From JAWXBK01 sp034439975 (GTDB lineage Bacteria > Pseudomonadota > Alphaproteobacteria > Dongiales > Dongiaceae), in contig JAWXBK010000062.1 of assembly GCA_034439975.1 (NCBI GenBank), positions 1-28,482 on the forward strand: DNA of 28,482 bases. The letters are read 5' to 3'. Numbering within the stretch: position 1 is the stretch's first letter; every line of letters begins with the position of its first letter. The translations under genes and the position numbers were made by a program. Of the stretch, positions 1-8,738 are shown in pieces. The notes under the pieces were generated by a model. The model did not search any database. It had not been told where the DNA came from and saw only the letters and a program-made list of their open reading frames with translations.

Positions 1-1785
1 CGCCGGTCGCCGCGCAAAGAGACCGAGCCGGTTGTCGCCGGTATGGCCGCCGAGATCGACCAGCAGATCGATGCCGTCCTCGCGCACCAGGGCGGCGGCC
101 GCATCGTCGTCCAGCCGCGCGATATCGCGCCAGCGATCGGCCCGCGCGATGAAGCCATCGGTCATCGCATCGTGCCGCTTCTGGTTCGCATAGCAGACGA
201 TCTCGAATCGTTCGCGGTCATGCGCCTCGATCACGGGCAACAGAAAATACGCGCAGGAATGTTCGCGGAAATCGGCCGACACATAGCCGATGCGAATCTT
301 TCCGTCGATCGCCGCACGCCGCACCGGGCGCGGCGGCAGATTCGCGTTGATCGGCGCCATCAGCCGGCGATGTTCGGCAAAGAGATCGGCCGGTGAAATC
401 TTGTCGCTGTAATTGAGCGCCATCAGATAGGTCGAGCGGAAGGCGAGCGTCGCCGGGTCGCGTTCGATCGCGGTGCGAAACCCGTCCAGCGCGCGATCAA
501 GCCGGCAGAGCCGGAGATGGCCGAGCCCGAGCGCGTGATGCAGCGCCGCATTGTCGAGCCCCTGTTCGCGCGCGAACTCGAGATGCGCGATGCCGCGTTC
601 GGTCTCGCGCCGCTCGACCAGAAGCGCGCCGAGGCGGAAATGCGCTTCGCGATTGTCGGGCGCACGTTCGACGGCGCTGTTGAAGCAATCGATCGCATCC
701 TCGATTCGATCGATGCCGGCGAGCGCCTGGCCGATCCGGATCATCGATGCCGCATCGCCACGTCCCGCCATTTTCGCCGCGAGAATATGTTGCGCCGCCT
801 TGTCGGCATCGCCGCGCTTGCCATGCCATTGGCCGAGATTGAACGCGGCCCGCTCGTGCCGGGGGGCCGCCGCCAGCGCCCGTTCATAAAGCGCGCGCGC
901 CTCCTCGCCCTGCCCGGCTTGCTCCAGCAGTCCGCCGAGATTGTTGAGCGCATCGGCATGGCCCGGCGCATCGTTCAGCAGACGGCGGTAGCTTGCCTTG
1001 GCGGCTTCGCCGTCGCCGAGCCGATCGCAGGCCATCGCATGGCCGTAGAGGTAACCCGGCCGCGGACCGCCGGCGTCGATCGCCGCTTCATAGGCGCGGC
1101 GGGCACCCGACGCATCGCCGCCTTCGAGTAACAACCCGCCGAGATTGGCTTGCGCCGGTGCGAAACGCGGCTGGCGCGCCAGTGCCGCGCGATAACTGGC
1201 GACCGCGCCGTCGCGATCGCCGGTCTCACGCTGCGCATTGCCGAGATTGAAATAGGCCTCGGCATAAGCGGGATCGGCCTCTATCGCGCGCCGGTAATGA
1301 TCGAGCGCGGAACCGAGATCGCCGCCGGCCTTGAGTGCGTTGCCGAGATTGGCGAGCGTGCGGGCATCGTTCGGCCGCAAGGAGAGCGCACGGCGAAACT
1401 CGTCGCCGGCCGGTGCCGCGCGACCCAGCGCCAGCAGCACGATGCCGCGATGATTGCGGATGTCGGCATCGTTCGAATCGAGCGCGACCGCGCGATCGAG
1501 CGTCGCCAGTGCCTCGTCGGGACGGCCCCCCTGATAGAGCGCGAGGCCCAGCATGTTGTGCACCGCGGCCAGGGTCGGCCAGCGCCGCAGGATGTCGCGA
1601 TAGGCGGCAAGCGCCGGCTCGATCTGGCCGGCGCGATGCTGCGCCACGGCCCGCTCCATGGCGGCTTTCGCACCCTCGGGCGGCGGCGGCAACACCGTCG
1701 GCGCGGCGCCGGGCCGGCCGCTACCCGGACTAAGTTCGGGCGAACCGGGCTTCGGGGAACCGCGATGGTCTGGTTTACGCGTCAT
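1..1785 (-). CDS. TPR-repeat O-GlcNAc transferase-like (SPINDLY/GT41) protein, 3' part outside window
   Basis: The frame is open from an ATG at 1785 to the left edge (595 codons, no stop), so the C-terminus is missing. After a Pro/Gly/Ser-rich stretch of about 40 residues come roughly ten TPR units (A..N.G..L...G....A...Y..A), spanning about residues 43-440. From about residue 485 it reads as the start of the GT41 catalytic region: IRIGYVSADFREHS (His509), then DLGGHT with His581. These are the two conserved His positions of the OGT/SPINDLY family. The family moves a sugar (GlcNAc, fucose or other) from a nucleotide sugar to proteins; in bacteria the acceptor is often unknown. It is divergent from a sulfotransferase across 206 bases, which hints at a surface-glycan or protein-modification role, but that is inference. 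The start has no clear ribosome binding site and lies next to a 14-base tandem duplication. Confidence 0.85.
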   Translation of the reverse strand, partial: MTRKPDHRGSPKPGSPELSPGSGRPGAAPTVLPPPPEGAKAAMERAVAQHRAGQIEPALAAYRDILRRWPTLAAVHNMLGLALYQGGRPDEALATLDRAVALDSNDADIRNHRGIVLLALGRAAPAGDEFRRALSLRPNDARTLANLGNALKAGGDLGSALDHYRRAIEADPAYAEAYFNLGNAQRETGDRDGAVASYRAALARQPRFAPAQANLGGLLLEGGDASGARRAYEAAIDAGGPRPGYLYGHAMACDRLGDGEAAKASYRRLLNDAPGHADALNNLGGLLEQAGQGEEARALYERALAAAPRHERAAFNLGQWHGKRGDADKAAQHILAAKMAGRGDAASMIRIGQALAGIDRIEDAIDCFNSAVERAPDNREAHFRLGALLVERRETERGIAHLEFAREQGLDNAALHHALGLGHLRLCRLDRALDGFRTAIERDPATLAFRSTYLMALNYSDKISPADLFAEHRRLMAPINANLPPRPVRRAAIDGKIRIGYVSADFREHSCAYFLLPVIEAHDRERFEIVCYANQKRHDAMTDGFIARADRWRDIARLDDDAAAALVREDGIDLLVDLGGHTGDNRLGLFARRPA

Positions 1786-1788
1786 GCT

Positions 1789-1815
1789 CGAAAGGCGTTG
1801 CCCGAAAGGCGTTGC
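1789..1815. repeat. Two-copy 14-base tandem duplication in the glycosyltransferase leader
   Basis: CGAAAGGCGTTGC occurs at 1789-1801 and again at 1803-1815 with one base between copies. It lies 4 bases upstream of the minus-strand ATG at 1785, where a ribosome binding site would be expected. Confidence 0.85.
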
Positions 1816-1965
1816 GATGGTTCCGATGCGGCTCGCCATGCGGCGCCGATCGGGGTCGAAATTGGGCGAGCGGTCGGGCTATTGTCAAACGACCGCAGCG
1901 CGTACGGAGCACGACCCGCGCCGCCGCGCTCGTTTCTTCCCGCCGCCCGAACCCTCTCCGCCCAA

Positions 1966-1991
1966 GATCGCATCGAAGGATCGCATCGAAG
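1966..1991. repeat. Two-copy perfect 13-base tandem repeat at a start codon
   Basis: GATCGCATCGAAG is at 1966-1978 and 1979-1991, and the second copy directly abuts the ATG at 1992. The junction creates the GAAGGA stretch that is the only Shine-Dalgarno-like sequence for the sulfotransferase. Confidence 0.9.
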
Positions 1992-2786
1992 ATGACCAAG
2001 ATCGTCTGGATCGCTTCCTACCCGCGCTCGGGTAATACCTGGATGCGCTTTCTCGTCGCGCATCTGTTGCACCGGCGGATCGAGAACAGCGCGCAGCTCG
2101 GCTTCGCCGTCCCCGACATTCACCGTTTCGTCACCGGACAGCATCTGCTCGGACCGGCGCAGAGTTTCATCAAGACACATTGGCGCTGGCAGGACGAGTT
2201 TCCGCTGCGCGAGAACACCGAACGCGTGATCTATCTGATCCGCGATCCGCTCGCGGTCATGGAATCCTCGATCAGTTTTGCCTTGCGCAGCGCAACCGCG
2301 ACGGCCGGCGAGAACAGGGCGCCCGATATCGAGCGGCATACGCGGGCGCTTGCCGATCAGTTCATCGACCAGTTCGGTCTCGCCGACTGGTCGCGCGCGG
2401 GATTCGGCAACTGGGAAGAGAACGCCGCGAGCTGGATCGAAACCGAACTGCCGTTTCCCCGTCTCGTCGTTCGCTTCGAGGATCTGCGCGCCGATCCGGT
2501 CGCAACCTTGCGCGCGATCGCGTCCTTCGCCGGGATCGAGGTCGGGCCGGCTCGGCTCGAAACCGCGGTGCGCCGTTCCTCGCTCGAGCGGCTCTCCGTC
2601 ATCGAGGAGAACGAGGCGCGCGCCGGCATGCCGGGATTGTTCGCGGCCGACCGCAGCGCGGGGGCGAACGAAGCCGGCTTTCATTTCATCGGCGGTGCGC
2701 GCAAGCCCGTGCCGCTGACCGACGACGAGCGCGCCCGGGCGCAGGCGCGCTTCGCGCCGGCCATGCGACGCTTCGGATACGCCTAG
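1992..2786 (+). CDS. PAPS-dependent sulfotransferase domain protein (264 aa)
   Basis: The protein starts MTKIVWIASYPRSGNTWMRF. The YPRSGNT stretch (residues 10-16) is the 5'-phosphosulfate-binding loop of the sulfotransferase family. KTH at 61-63 and RDPLAVMESSISF (84-96) match the 3'-phosphate-binding region, and RFEDLRADP (171-179) is another family block. The enzyme would move a sulfo group from PAPS to a hydroxyl or amine; the acceptor cannot be read. The C-terminal RKGxxGxW block is absent here but present in the convergent neighbour. The frame is open 60 codons further upstream, but the family N-terminus begins at this ATG. No signal peptide is seen, so it is probably cytosolic. It ends 25 bases from the end of the second sulfotransferase on the other strand. 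Confidence 0.85.
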   Translation: MTKIVWIASYPRSGNTWMRFLVAHLLHRRIENSAQLGFAVPDIHRFVTGQHLLGPAQSFIKTHWRWQDEFPLRENTERVIYLIRDPLAVMESSISFALRSATATAGENRAPDIERHTRALADQFIDQFGLADWSRAGFGNWEENAASWIETELPFPRLVVRFEDLRADPVATLRAIASFAGIEVGPARLETAVRRSSLERLSVIEENEARAGMPGLFAADRSAGANEAGFHFIGGARKPVPLTDDERARAQARFAPAMRRFGYA

Positions 2787-2811
2787 AGCTCGCGCAGCGC
2801 CGCCGCCGTGT

Positions 2812-3648
2812 TTACGCCGGCAACGGCAGATAGCCAAAACGCTGCATCTGTTCGCGATTCGCCTCGACGATGCGATCGACCTGAGCGGGCGACAGAATCT
2901 CGCGCCACTGGCCGACCTCGCCCTTGCGGAAGAATTTCTCCGTCTTGTCGCTGCGCTCCTGAAACCCGTCTTTGTCTTCCTGCTTGCGCAATTCGTCGAA
3001 CGAGCTGTTGTGCAGCGCGCGCGTGAGCCGCTCGCGCGAGGGCCTGAGACCGAGAAAGGCGGCGGCCGCACCGAACGTCTCGAGCGGATGTTCGGCCATG
3101 TCTTCGTAGCGCATGACATGCAGCGCCGGATGCGGCGTCGCGGTCCAGCTCTTCACGTTCTCCGACCAGGAGCCGAAGATCTGGTACACATGCAGATTCG
3201 AGTTGGGCATCATCTGCCCCGGCAGGTTGAGCGCCTCGATCGCGGTGTCGAGATCGAGGCCGTAATGATGACTGTAAGAGATCACCACATCGAGCGGATT
3301 GCGCAGCACATAGACGGCGCCCGCCGTGTGCGCCATCGTGATCATCTCGCTACCGCGATCGCTGACCAGCGCGTTGTGCGTCTTGACGAAGACCGTGTCG
3401 GGATGGACGCGCGTCAGTGCCTCGTGCACCTGCGGGCGCAGCGTCGCCACTTCCTCCATCGTCATCTCGATCACGGGCTTGCGACTGAAGGTCTGGTACC
3501 AGGCGCCGACATAGTCGGCCGAGCAGAACTCGTTCAGCTTGTTGATGTTGTAGGGCTCGTTCGGATCGCGGAACAGATTATGCAGAAACACCCGGAGCCA
3601 GGTGTTGCCCGATTTCGGATAGGAGGCGAGCCAAAGAATTTTGCCCAT
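2812..3648 (-). CDS. PAPS-dependent sulfotransferase domain protein (278 aa)
   Basis: It starts MGKILWLASYPKSGNTWLRV, closely resembling the N-terminus of the convergent neighbour. YPKSGNT (10-16) is the phosphosulfate loop, KTH is at 89-91, and YVLRNPLDVVISYSHH (113-128) carries the 3'-phosphate-binding Arg and Ser. MRYEDM and FRKGEVGQW (230-238, the RKGxxGxW block) complete a full-length family member. The role is sulfation of an unknown acceptor using PAPS. The frame extends upstream to 3918, but that part is Arg-rich and encoded by a tandem repeat, so the ATG at 3648 that opens the family fold was chosen. Its leader contains the four-copy repeat at 3688-3748. The neighbour is probably an old paralogue, since the similarity is concentrated at the N-terminus. 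Confidence 0.87.
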   Translation of the reverse strand: MGKILWLASYPKSGNTWLRVFLHNLFRDPNEPYNINKLNEFCSADYVGAWYQTFSRKPVIEMTMEEVATLRPQVHEALTRVHPDTVFVKTHNALVSDRGSEMITMAHTAGAVYVLRNPLDVVISYSHHYGLDLDTAIEALNLPGQMMPNSNLHVYQIFGSWSENVKSWTATPHPALHVMRYEDMAEHPLETFGAAAAFLGLRPSRERLTRALHNSSFDELRKQEDKDGFQERSDKTEKFFRKGEVGQWREILSPAQVDRIVEANREQMQRFGYLPLPA

Positions 3649-3687
3649 CGACCTGACGATCCCTGCGCGTGATGACACCGACAACCC

Positions 3688-3748
3688 GGATTTCCGTGCG
3701 CCGGATTTCCGTGCCGCCCGATTTCCGTGCCGCCCGATTTCCGTATCG
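3688..3748. repeat. Four-copy 15-16-base direct repeat (iteron-like)
   Basis: The core (G/C)GATTTCCGT starts at 3688, 3703, 3719 and 3735, giving periods of 15, 16 and 16 bases. The first three copies continue with GC and the last diverges (AT). The array begins 39 bases upstream of the sulfotransferase start at 3648. It may be a set of regulator-binding sites or a slippage product. Confidence 0.85.
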
Positions 3749-3928
3749 GGCCGGCGGATGCGACAAACCCGTCGCGCGACACGGGCCGCTACATAGGGCA
3801 TAAGGTCGTCGAACGAAACCCCGGACCGGCGATCCCGGGTGGAAGGAAACGAATCGACCCCCGGTACGGCTTGCGGCACTCTCTCGCCGCGGACCCGAAT
3901 TAAGGCAATGTCCGCCACATCCCGCGCC

Positions 3929-3958
3929 TTGACCCGGGTTGCGGGGGCACACTAGATT
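3929..3958 (+). promoter_or_regulatory. Putative sigma70-type promoter of the DUF3576 gene
   Basis: TTGACC at 3929-3934 matches five of six -35 bases. TAGATT at 3953-3958 matches four of six -10 bases. The spacer is 18 bases. A transcript would begin near 3965, giving a short leader before the gene start at 3985 or 3994. Confidence 0.45.
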
Positions 3959-3984
3959 TCCGCGAAACTTCAAAAGCTTGGAGT

Positions 3985-4545
3985 ATGTATCCGATGCGGA
4001 TGCGAGGCGTTCCCGGCATCGCGACGAAGCTCTCTCTGGTGAGCCTTCTGATCGCGTCCTTCACGCTCGGCGCTTGCGCCTGGGGCGACCCCGATTCGCA
4101 ATATCCCGGGATTCGCCCCCAGGGCCAGTACAAGCCGGCTTACGGCGATCCCGGATCGGTGTTCGGCGAAGGCGGTCTCCAGCTTGGCGGCACGGAACGC
4201 GACGATGGCGCCGACGGTGCCGGCCTCGGCGTCAACAGCTTCCTGTGGCGCGCCACGCTCGACACCATCTCGTTCATGCCGCTGGTCTCGGCCGATCCGT
4301 TCGGCGGCGTCATCATCACCGACTGGTACACGCCGCCGCAGACGCCGGGCGAACGGTTCAAGGTGAACGTCTATATTCTCGGCCGCGCGTTGCGGGCCGA
4401 CGGCGTTCGCGCCGCCGTGTTCCGACAGCAGCAGGCGGCGAGCGGCTGGGTCGATGCGCCGGTCACGCCGAACACGGCGACCGACCTCGAGAACGCCATC
4501 CTGACCCGCGCGCGCCAGCTTCGCATCGCCCAGCTCGGCGAATAG
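3985..4545 (+). CDS. DUF3576 domain lipoprotein
   Basis: This 186-residue protein has a basic N-terminus, a hydrophobic stretch (about 16-28) and the lipobox LGAC with the lipidated Cys at residue 31, so it should be exported and anchored as a lipoprotein. The mature part contains NSFLWRATLDTISFMPL and DPFGGVIITDWY, which I recognise from the alphaproteobacterial DUF3576 family; its function is unknown to me. Members often lie beside leuS, and leuS is the second gene downstream here, which supports the call. GGAG at 3980-3983 is too close to the ATG at 3985 and better placed for the in-frame ATG at 3994, so the true start may be 3994. Either start keeps the signal peptide. Confidence 0.85.
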   Translation: MYPMRMRGVPGIATKLSLVSLLIASFTLGACAWGDPDSQYPGIRPQGQYKPAYGDPGSVFGEGGLQLGGTERDDGADGAGLGVNSFLWRATLDTISFMPLVSADPFGGVIITDWYTPPQTPGERFKVNVYILGRALRADGVRAAVFRQQQAASGWVDAPVTPNTATDLENAILTRARQLRIAQLGE

Positions 4546-4574
4546 CGGCACCGCCGCATGGCAAGGCGGGCGAT

Positions 4575-5906
4575 GTGAGCGACGCCGATCAGGGACAATC
4601 CGGGCTTCGCCTCAAAGCCGAGCCGTCGTTCAAGGTGCCGCCCGAAGCATTGGCGCTCGGCGATCGCGCGCCGAATTTTGTGCTGCCGGATGCGAAGGGC
4701 GAGTTCCGCTCCTTCTACGACCGGGTCCGAGGCCGACCGCTCGCGCTTTTGATTCTGCCCGCGGGATCCGACCGCACGCTGCTGGACCGCTTCGCCGCCG
4801 CCAACGATTCCTTCGCGGCGCAGGGCTGCGACATCATGGCAATCCTGGTCGGCGACACCGCCCACGCTTCGGAAGCGTCGACCCGACTCGCGCATCCCTT
4901 TCCGATTCTGGCCGACCCGAAAGGGGCGATCGCACGCGGGTTTGCGGCCGGTGCGCGGGTCAATCCGGAGTTCCCGGTCTGCTTCCTGCTCGATCCCAAC
5001 CAGCGCCTCGTCAACCGGCGCAGCGAGGCGATCGTGCCGACCGCCGTGGAAGCATCGCGGCTCGGTGTGCTGTCGCTGGAAGAATGGGCGCTCGCCGGTC
5101 TCGCCGATCCGGCGCCCGTTGCCGCGCAGACGCTCGTCACCGCCGCACCGGTGCTGCTGCTGCCGAACGTGCTCGAGCGTTTCACCTGCGATGCGCTGAT
5201 CGATCGCTGGACACGCGCCGGCCACGAAGAAGGCAGCGTCGATTCGATCGTCGACGGCCAGGAAGTGACGCGCGTACATCCGGCGATGAAGCGCCGGCTC
5301 GATCATGCAATCCAGGATCCGATCGTACTGAAGGCGCTGGTCGCGACCGTCGGACGGCGCATCGCGCCGGAACTGGTCAAGGCGTTCCATTTCGATACGT
5401 TCCGTTTCGATCGCTTCGTGATCGCCTGTTACGATTCCGAACGCGGCGATTACTTCCGGGCGCATCGCGACAACACCAGCGGCAGCAACGCCGAGCGCCG
5501 CTTCGCCGTGACGCTCAATCTCAATGCCGGCGAATATGAAGGCGGCGAACTGGTTTTTCCGGAGTATGGCCCGCACCGTTACGCGCCACCGGCCGGTGGC
5601 GCGGTCGTGTTCTCCTGTTCGCTGCTGCACGAGGCGCTGCCGGTTACCAAAGGGCGGCGCTTCACATTGCTGACCTTCCTGCGCGCGACGCAGCCCGCAG
5701 CGGACGCGCAAACCGCCACATCGCCGCAGACACCGCCCGGCGCCGCCAATCGTCCGGCCCCCGGACAATCGAACCCGGTTTCGGGCGGTTTCTGGCCCGG
5801 TGCGCCGATTTCCGCCGCCTCCGGCCAGCCGGCCGCGCCCGGTTTCAATCCGGGCGGCGGGTTCAATCCCGGCGGCCCCGCGAAACCGCCCCGCAGCGGC
5901 GACTGA
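4575..5906 (+). CDS. Peroxiredoxin-like domain fused to 2OG-Fe(II) (prolyl 4-hydroxylase-like) oxygenase with Pro/Gly-rich tail
   Basis: This 443-residue protein probably starts at the GTG at 4575, 29 bases after the DUF3576 stop. Residues about 27-150 read as an AhpC/TSA-type thioredoxin fold (LGDRAPNFVLPD, then ILADPKGAIARGF and FLLDP). The position of the catalytic Cys motif reads LPAGSDRTLL, so the peroxidatic Cys is missing and this half is unlikely to be a classical peroxidase. Residues about 190-370 match the 2OG-Fe(II) dioxygenase fold: HRD (His297, Asp299) and His352 as iron ligands and Arg361/362 for 2-oxoglutarate. The related prolyl 4-hydroxylase family hydroxylates proline. Residues 371-443 are low-complexity and rich in Pro, Gly and Ala, ending with two FNPGG motifs. 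No signal peptide is seen. A role for the tail as substrate or linker is speculation. Confidence 0.8.
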   Translation: MSDADQGQSGLRLKAEPSFKVPPEALALGDRAPNFVLPDAKGEFRSFYDRVRGRPLALLILPAGSDRTLLDRFAAANDSFAAQGCDIMAILVGDTAHASEASTRLAHPFPILADPKGAIARGFAAGARVNPEFPVCFLLDPNQRLVNRRSEAIVPTAVEASRLGVLSLEEWALAGLADPAPVAAQTLVTAAPVLLLPNVLERFTCDALIDRWTRAGHEEGSVDSIVDGQEVTRVHPAMKRRLDHAIQDPIVLKALVATVGRRIAPELVKAFHFDTFRFDRFVIACYDSERGDYFRAHRDNTSGSNAERRFAVTLNLNAGEYEGGELVFPEYGPHRYAPPAGGAVVFSCSLLHEALPVTKGRRFTLLTFLRATQPAADAQTATSPQTPPGAANRPAPGQSNPVSGGFWPGAPISAASGQPAAPGFNPGGGFNPGGPAKPPRSGD

Positions 5907-6050
5907 CCCTGCCGACATCGCGCTGGCGCACCGCGTCGGCGCCCTGAATCGCGGCATGGAATCGGGCGCGCCACGAGGCTTGGCAGCGCTCGGGGGCTCC
6001 GCTAAAGCTAGCCACGCTCCGCTTCATTCCTGCGCTCGAGGACCGGCCCG

Positions 6051-8738
6051 TTGGCGACATCCCGCTATAATTTCCGCGAAACCGAGGCGAAGTGGCAGCG
6101 CGTCTGGGACGAGCGCGGCGCCTTCCGCGCCGAGACCGATCCCGCGCGTCCGAAATATTATGTGCTCGAGATGTTTCCCTATCCCTCGGGCCGCATTCAT
6201 ATGGGCCATGTGCGCAACTACACGCTCGGCGACGTGATCGCCCGCGCGCGCCGCGCCCAGGGTTTCAATGTCATGCATCCGATGGGCTGGGATGCGTTCG
6301 GCCTGCCGGCCGAGAACGCGGCGATCGCATCGAAGGTGCATCCCGCCACCTGGACCTACCAGAACATCGCGACGATGCGCGACCAGTTGAAGTCGATGGG
6401 CCTGTCGCTCGACTGGAGTCGCGAGATCGCGACCTGCCACCCGGATTATTACCGGCACGAGCAGCGCATGTTTCTCGAGATGCTGGAACAGGGTCTCGTC
6501 TATCGCAAGGAGAGCTGGGTCAACTGGGATCCGGTCGACCAGACCGTGCTGGCGAACGAACAGGTGATCGACGGCCGCGGCTGGCGCTCCGATGCGCCGG
6601 TCGAACGGCGCAAGCTCGCGCAATGGTTTTTCAAGATCACCGATTATGCCGAGGATCTGCTGCAATCGCTGGAGAACGATCTCGAGCGCTGGCCGGCGAA
6701 GGTCCGGCTGATGCAGGAGAACTGGATCGGCAAGTCGCGCGGCGCCTGGATCGATTTCGCGCTCGCCGGCCCCGGCGGTGCGTGCAACGACAAACTGCGC
6801 GTCTTCACCACGCGGCCCGATACGCTCGACGGCGCGTCATTCCTCGCGCTGTCGCCGCATCATCCCCTCGCGACCGAACTCGCCGCCTCCGATCCGGCGC
6901 TCAAGGCCTTCATCGCCGAATGCGATCGCGTCGGCACGTCCGAAGCGGCAATCGAGCTGGCGGAGAAGAAGGGCTATCGCACCACGTTGGCCGGCCGGCA
7001 TCCCTATCTGCCGACGGCGCTACCCGTGTTCGTCGCGAACTTCGTGCTGATGGATTACGGCACCGGTGCGATCTTCGGCGTACCGTCGGGCGATCAGCGC
7101 GATCTCGATTTCGCGCGCAAATACGATCTGCCGGTGATCGAAACCTATCGGCCGCTCGATGCGCGCGATCCGACGCCGGACGAGATCGAACGCTACAAGG
7201 CGAAGTTCGACGAGAACCCGGTTGTTTCGGTCGCCAATGGCATGAAGCGCGAGAGCCTGTTCCACATCGCGCGCACCGCCTATGTCGATAAATCGGATAC
7301 GCAGAAGGTGCGCTACACCGCCGCCGGCTTCATGCAGGAGCGCGAGGCGACGCCGATCGTCGCGATCGAGAAGGCGATCGAATGGCTCGAAAAGAACGGT
7401 CACGGCTCGGGCACGATCCAGTACCGGCTGCGCGACTGGGGCGTCTCGCGGCAGCGTTACTGGGGCTGTCCGATCCCGGTCATCCATTGCGAGACATGCG
7501 GCATCGTGCCGGTGCCGATGGACCAGCTTCCGGTCGAACTGCCGGAGGATGTGACATTCGAGAAGCCCGGCAATCCGCTCGATCATCATCCGACCTGGAA
7601 ACATGTCGCCTGCCCGAATTGCGGCGGCAACGCGCGGCGCGAGACCGACACGTTCGACACGTTCATGGAATCGTCATGGTACTTCGCGCGCTTCTGTTCG
7701 CCGCGGGCGAAGACGCCCACCGTGCGCGCCGAGGTCGATTACTGGCTGCTGGTCGATCAATATGTCGGCGGCGTCGAACATGCCGTGCTGCATCTGCTCT
7801 ATGCGCGCTTCTATACCCGCGCCATGCGCAACGGCGGCCATGTCGCGGTCGACGAACCGTTTGCCGGCCTGTTCACCCAGGGCATGGTCTGCCACGAGAC
7901 CTATCGCGATTCCGACGGCAACTGGCTCTTCCCGCAGGATGTCGAACGCGACGGCGCGCAGGCAGTCACCATCGACGGAAACAGGCCGGTCGAAATCGGC
8001 CGTTCCGAAAAGATGTCGAAGTCGCGCAAGAACGTGGTCGACCCGGCCAACATCATCGAAGTCTACGGCGCCGACACCGCGCGCTGGTTCATGCTTTCCG
8101 ACAGCCCGCCCGAGCGCGATCTGGAATGGACCGAATCGGGCGTCGAAGGCGCGTGGCGTTTCCTGCAGCGCGTCTGGCGCCTGGTCGACGACGCGGCCGA
8201 TGCGCTGCCTGCCGTGGGCACCGCGATGCCGGCCGATCTATCGCCCGCCGCGACCGAGTTGCGCCGCGCCACGCACAAGACGATCAAGGGCGTGAGCGAG
8301 GATATCGCGCGTTTTCATTTCAACAAGGCGGTCGCGCGCATCCACGAGCTGGTCAACCGGCTGCAGGCGGAAAACTCCAGCGACGCCGGCATTCATCATG
8401 CGCGGCGCGAGGCGCTCGAAAGTCTGGCGCTGCTGGTGCAGCCAATGGTGCCGCATCTCGCCGAAGAACTCTGGACCCGGCTCGGCCACAAGACATTATT
8501 GGCCGCCGACGTCGCCTGGCCGGCGGCCGATGCCGCGCTTACCATCGACGAGGCGGTGACGATCGCGGTTCAGGTCAACGGCAAATTGCGCGCGACCATC
8601 GAACTGCCGCGCGACACCGCGAGCAACGACGCGGAGGCGGCGGCGCTCGCCGATCCCGCGGTTCAACGCGCCATGGAAGGAAAGGCGGCACGCAAGGTGA
8701 TCGTCGTGCCGAACCGGATCGTCAATGTCGTGGTCTAG
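6051..8738 (+). CDS. leuS: Leucyl-tRNA synthetase
   Basis: This 895-residue class I synthetase charges tRNA-Leu with leucine in the cytosol. The HIGH motif is HMGH (residues 50-53, within FPYPSGRIHMGHVRNYT) and the KMSKS motif is at 654-658. Between them lie the inserted editing (CP1) domain and a CPNCGG zinc-type knuckle. The C-terminus VQVNGKLRATIELP is the usual LeuRS tail. The length is at the upper end of the bacterial range. The start is a TTG at 6051, with GAGG at 6039-6042 at good spacing; the reading MATSRYNFRETEAKWQ fits the family N-terminus. A weak promoter may sit at 5980-6008 (TTGGCA, 17 bases, TAAAGC). The 3' end overlaps lptE by 14 bases, so leuS, lptE and probably holA are translated from one transcript. 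Confidence 0.97.
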   Translation: MATSRYNFRETEAKWQRVWDERGAFRAETDPARPKYYVLEMFPYPSGRIHMGHVRNYTLGDVIARARRAQGFNVMHPMGWDAFGLPAENAAIASKVHPATWTYQNIATMRDQLKSMGLSLDWSREIATCHPDYYRHEQRMFLEMLEQGLVYRKESWVNWDPVDQTVLANEQVIDGRGWRSDAPVERRKLAQWFFKITDYAEDLLQSLENDLERWPAKVRLMQENWIGKSRGAWIDFALAGPGGACNDKLRVFTTRPDTLDGASFLALSPHHPLATELAASDPALKAFIAECDRVGTSEAAIELAEKKGYRTTLAGRHPYLPTALPVFVANFVLMDYGTGAIFGVPSGDQRDLDFARKYDLPVIETYRPLDARDPTPDEIERYKAKFDENPVVSVANGMKRESLFHIARTAYVDKSDTQKVRYTAAGFMQEREATPIVAIEKAIEWLEKNGHGSGTIQYRLRDWGVSRQRYWGCPIPVIHCETCGIVPVPMDQLPVELPEDVTFEKPGNPLDHHPTWKHVACPNCGGNARRETDTFDTFMESSWYFARFCSPRAKTPTVRAEVDYWLLVDQYVGGVEHAVLHLLYARFYTRAMRNGGHVAVDEPFAGLFTQGMVCHETYRDSDGNWLFPQDVERDGAQAVTIDGNRPVEIGRSEKMSKSRKNVVDPANIIEVYGADTARWFMLSDSPPERDLEWTESGVEGAWRFLQRVWRLVDDAADALPAVGTAMPADLSPAATELRRATHKTIKGVSEDIARFHFNKAVARIHELVNRLQAENSSDAGIHHARREALESLALLVQPMVPHLAEELWTRLGHKTLLAADVAWPAADAALTIDEAVTIAVQVNGKLRATIELPRDTASNDAEAAALADPAVQRAMEGKAARKVIVVPNRIVNVVV

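Larger units (their letters stand above)
3649..3984. other. Divergent intergenic region (336 bp)
   Basis: This lies between the minus-strand sulfotransferase and the plus-strand DUF3576 gene. It holds a four-copy repeat near the sulfotransferase and a sigma70-like promoter near the DUF3576 gene. I see no gene in it. Confidence 0.7.
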
